DNA of 26,729 bases from the IMG/VR virus record IMGVR_UViG_3300005607_000052, positions 1-26,729 of that record; one strand, given 5' to 3'. The stretch's first letter is position 1. The number at the start of each line of letters is the position of its first letter. Below the pieces are notes generated by a model. That model made no database searches. It was not told the DNA's origin and saw only the letters and a program-made list of their open reading frames with translations. A program made the translations under genes and the position numbers. The DNA comes from a virus. Of the stretch, positions 25,501 through 26,729 are shown one piece after another.

Positions 25501-25677
25501 GACAGCGTTGAATTGGTCGAAGTTGCCGACAGTGACGGGCACGAAGGCCGGGCCACGGTTGGACGTCCCGATCACACCGGCGGGGACACCGACCGGCCCT
25601 TGCTGGGCGGGGGCGGAGAGATCGATCTCCCGCTGGTAGAAGTTGGGGGACAGAAAGGTCTGCAGCTGCTGCGGCAT
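22576..25677 (-). CDS. 18: Tail sheath protein, first paralogue (1033 aa)
   Basis: This is a contractile sheath subunit of the gp18 family. The N-terminus (LSPNFYQREIDLS) resembles the start of other sheaths. The conserved block GVPAGVIGTSNRGPAFVPVT and the C-terminal core (WFAPAGF about 866; FGQKTLQQKSSALDRVNVRR about 912-935; FIAIDFIITNSG at the end) are shared with the downstream paralogue. The middle, around residues 100-600, is more divergent and probably forms the outer domains. The start ATG 25677 has AGAGGAG 8-9 nt upstream. It has its own promoter-like motif, leader hairpin and rho-independent terminator, so it is likely a separate, highly expressed late transcript. Confidence 0.92.
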   Translation of the reverse strand: MPQQLQTFLSPNFYQREIDLSAPAQQGPVGVPAGVIGTSNRGPAFVPVTVGNFDQFNAVFGTLDPNRFGPYAAFYFLANRQALTFMRVLGAGANSTGTDINRTLDTNRTVNAGFHLDGNAVGQPNKPGIVNGTVQFLVAQHTVQPDEAFGTAVFTDNDSFSGGVAHLVRGMVMMPSTARLMVADGNFDFTQVTGPQIDTMADMGQMVGGTSTSPSGYFKLVISSSLGANFYNDDGHAGLHILTASFDPDDKNYFAKLLNGNPDNFVSAQHVLYADFAVDDQMATATAAAVLSGSANTSGNNPDVYTSAPYNDNTSYRASFGAYDARYQTPRTTSFISQPFGKVEYDLFHVEALDDGAYANNLYKISIVNLQASTTDNYKYGTFSLQVRSWDDTDINPNILEQFNNLSLDPTAENFIGAVIGDRKVYYNFDATIDTERRVVATGKYANQSAYIRVIPSDQVNNQTVPATALPFGFRGAKLLKTNDSLTDSAVQAANLPRLTGNVTGSFVSLTGSILPPVPLRTKVTKGNRPSPGVWFGEPGATEIAYPPLYWGVQFERLDIPLNPNVETLPNELLASYTKFLGCDLDTYVTGAGADQFNDNKFTLAKVAFLTDLNTFLAQGLTASVDSTMREAAYVRNGKVDGATYTYYDPALNTNRITFATLLAKGTAQQFNRFASYLKFSTFLAGGWDGVNILDPDARRLNDKSTSFDESSYGTGGAFPGFIPSGFAANQNGTGQSNSNVASYVTAINVMTDPMQVNHNILCMPGIREPFLTDYAGQQVKSYGLAYYVMDLENYDEDGLRLFDDSTARPDVEQTAVGLNTRAIDNNYMGTYFPDVFVQDTVNNRRVKVPASIAAMGALGFNDKIGYPWFAPAGFNRAALDFVTNVAVRLNSSDRDTLYTSRINPIATFPRLGFVIFGQKTLQQKSSALDRVNVRRLLLEVKRIISNIALQLEFEQNTPDTQNKFTAQAVLQLGLIQTAAGIEAFQVICNSTNNSQADVDQYRMNGRIVVVPTRVVEFIAIDFIITNSGVQFV

Positions 25678-25689
25678 TACCGTGCTCCT

Positions 25690-25710
25690 CTAGCGTCGTT
25701 GAATCGCTAG
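25690..25710 (-). promoter_or_regulatory. 5'-leader hairpin of the first sheath gene
   Basis: CTAGCG (25690-25695) pairs with CGCTAG (25705-25710) around 9 nt. It sits between the TACTTAT motif and the Shine-Dalgarno AGAGGAG. A transcript starting a few nt after the motif would open with this stem-loop, a layout that protects mRNA 5' ends. The pairing is visible; the role is inferred. Confidence 0.4.
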
Positions 25711-25718
25711 GATAAGTA
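25711..25718 (-). promoter_or_regulatory. Promoter-like motif TACTTATC before the first sheath gene
   Basis: Gene sense GGTACTTATCC lies 34 nt before ATG 25677 and just after a small hairpin (25720-25733) that follows the upstream gene. It is a variant of the TACTTAG box found before the second sheath gene. Confidence 0.5.
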
Positions 25719-25719
25719 C

Positions 25720-25733
25720 CACCCGCACGGGTG
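25720..25733 (-). terminator. Small hairpin in the gap before the first sheath gene
   Basis: CACCC-GCAC-GGGTG forms a 5-bp stem 15 nt past the stop of the partial upstream gene. There is no U-tract. It is a weak terminator or 3'-end hairpin at best. Confidence 0.25.
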
Positions 25734-25748
25734 AAAGACCAGTTACGG

Positions 25749-26729
25749 TCAGTCTTCGACCGTGACGATGGTCAACCCGCCGAGGGCGGCGTCAGCCGGC
25801 GAGAGCACGGTTTCACCCGTGAACTTGTTGACATTGGTGACCCTGAACAGCCGCGTCACCAGCTTGCCGTTCCTGTCGTAGCCCGTCACCCTCTTGTACT
25901 GCCCTGGCCGCGTGCCGCGAGGCAGCTGTTCCACTGCGGGATCGTCAGGGTTGGTCAGCACGTCTTCGTTGGGGTACAACCGGGTCCCGCGCGTGTTCCT
26001 TTGATCCCGGCGCCGGTTCTCCCAGTTGGACGGCTGGTCCGAGTCTGAACCCGTCGGCAACGTTGGGTCGTCTGCACCCAAGAACGGATCGTCGACAGTC
26101 GCGCCGTCGTCGCTCTCACCGGTGCTGGTGCCCACCGAGAACTCGATGGTGGGCGAGGACACGTAACGCTTCAGTGGAACGGGCGCGCCCGGGACGCCGG
26201 TCGCCAGGATGTAGCCCGGGACCTTGACGACGAACTTGTACTTGATCAGCCGCTCGACCTGGGAATAGTCGTCGGCGTTTGTGTCAGACGTGTAGACGCC
26301 ACCGTCGACAGTCGCCAAGAACCAGTAGCCCTTCGGCGTGTCCAAGCGCCACTGGTTGCCCTGCGGCAGGAACGAAGCGATCGTCATCTCGATCAGCTGG
26401 TTCATGTGCTTGGTGTACTGCGTCCAGAACGTGATGTCGTACTGCGCGGTGAAGAACTGCGGCGCGGGCACCGTGATGGTCTCCCACACGTTGTTGGTCC
26501 GGTTGGGTGCCAGCAGCCCACCCTGGCCCACCGCCGGGTCACCAGCAAGCTCGCCCGTCTCGCGAAGGGTTGTCAGTTGCATCGGGTCGCCGTGCTCTGG
26601 ATTGACGGCCAGGTTCTGCTGGTGTGGGACCAGCAACCTGTTGATGAGGCTCTGGTAGTCACGGTCGGTGCGGTCGAGCTTGCGACGGATGACGATCTCG
26701 CCCGTCTGCTGGTTGATGCCGCGACCCGT
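25749..26729 (-). CDS. Partial neck/tail structural protein upstream of the sheath (gp15-like candidate)
   Basis: The frame is open to the right window edge, so the N-terminus is missing; 326 residues are visible. Recognisable parts are IVIRRKLDRTDRDYQSLINR near the visible start, FTAQYDITFWTQYTKHMNQL in the middle, a beta-rich KYKFVVKVPGYILA, then an acidic low-complexity stretch and a beta-rich end (TVVTVED-like, LGGLTIVTVED). Its position directly upstream of the sheath matches T4 genes 13-15, and the aromatic middle block suggests a tail-terminator or sheath-stabiliser (gp15) type protein. Sequence identity with T4 gp15 is not obvious, so the assignment is positional and tentative; a structural virion role is likely. 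Confidence 0.5.
   Translation of the reverse strand, partial: TGRGINQQTGEIVIRRKLDRTDRDYQSLINRLLVPHQQNLAVNPEHGDPMQLTTLRETGELAGDPAVGQGGLLAPNRTNNVWETITVPAPQFFTAQYDITFWTQYTKHMNQLIEMTIASFLPQGNQWRLDTPKGYWFLATVDGGVYTSDTNADDYSQVERLIKYKFVVKVPGYILATGVPGAPVPLKRYVSSPTIEFSVGTSTGESDDGATVDDPFLGADDPTLPTGSDSDQPSNWENRRRDQRNTRGTRLYPNEDVLTNPDDPAVEQLPRGTRPGQYKRVTGYDRNGKLVTRLFRVTNVNKFTGETVLSPADAALGGLTIVTVED

Noticed and set aside
22762-25710. 982-codon plus-strand open frame opposite the first sheath gene
   Set aside because: Same reason: antisense shadow with skewed Val/Arg/Glu/Asp composition and no recognisable domain.

Overview
This window looks like part of a large, GC-rich, T4-superfamily contractile-tailed phage (myovirus) or a metagenomic relative. 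Every supported gene lies on the minus strand, so transcription runs from high to low coordinates. The genes are tightly packed, with stop/start overlaps at several junctions (ATGA at 2484, TGATG at 7363, GTGA at 18842). The tail genes follow a T4-like plan, but sheath, hub and tape-measure proteins are unusually long and the polymerase is family A, whereas T4 itself uses family B. The host cannot be told from the sequence.

Layout in transcription order (right to left). (1) 26729-18171, sheath and tube module: a partial T4 gp15-like or neck/tail structural protein, two adjacent paralogous tail-sheath proteins (1033 and 1022 aa), two small proteins that share an N-terminal tag, and a gp19-like tail tube. 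(2) 18033-15436, small-protein and chaperone region: a tagged winged-helix-like protein, a second winged-helix-like small protein, a tiny open frame interrupted by an amber codon, a T4 gp26-like zinc-ribbon protein that overlaps a downstream frame with no convincing start (probable programmed frameshift, tail-assembly-chaperone style), and a 97-aa protein. (3) 15409-4376, tape measure and baseplate: tape measure (1405 aa), an 89-aa helical protein, a 1078-aa baseplate-type protein, a 97-aa LysM/gp53-like protein and a 995-aa hub-type protein. (4) 4359-1, replication and recombination: a polymerase-domain-only family A DNA polymerase, an HD phosphohydrolase, a Cys-rich mini-protein, another tagged 77-aa protein, a gp32-like ssDNA-binding protein and a UvsX/RecA recombinase cut by the window edge.

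The observations that seem least described are these. A short N-terminal tag, roughly M-x-x-x...L-[RK]-x-[IVL]-I-[RH]-E, occurs on four otherwise unrelated proteins and resembles a T4 capsid-targeting/gp21-protease signal. A promoter-like motif, TA[CT]TTA[GT], recurs at gene starts; in three cases it sits only 3-4 nt before the ATG with no Shine-Dalgarno sequence, which suggests leaderless late transcripts. A +1 (or -2) frameshift is likely at TTT-CTT-TGG in the gp26-like gene. The small amber-interrupted gene, the duplicated giant sheath and the polymerase with altered motif B and C residues are also worth checking. No tRNA, CRISPR array, insertion sequence or plus-strand gene was supported.
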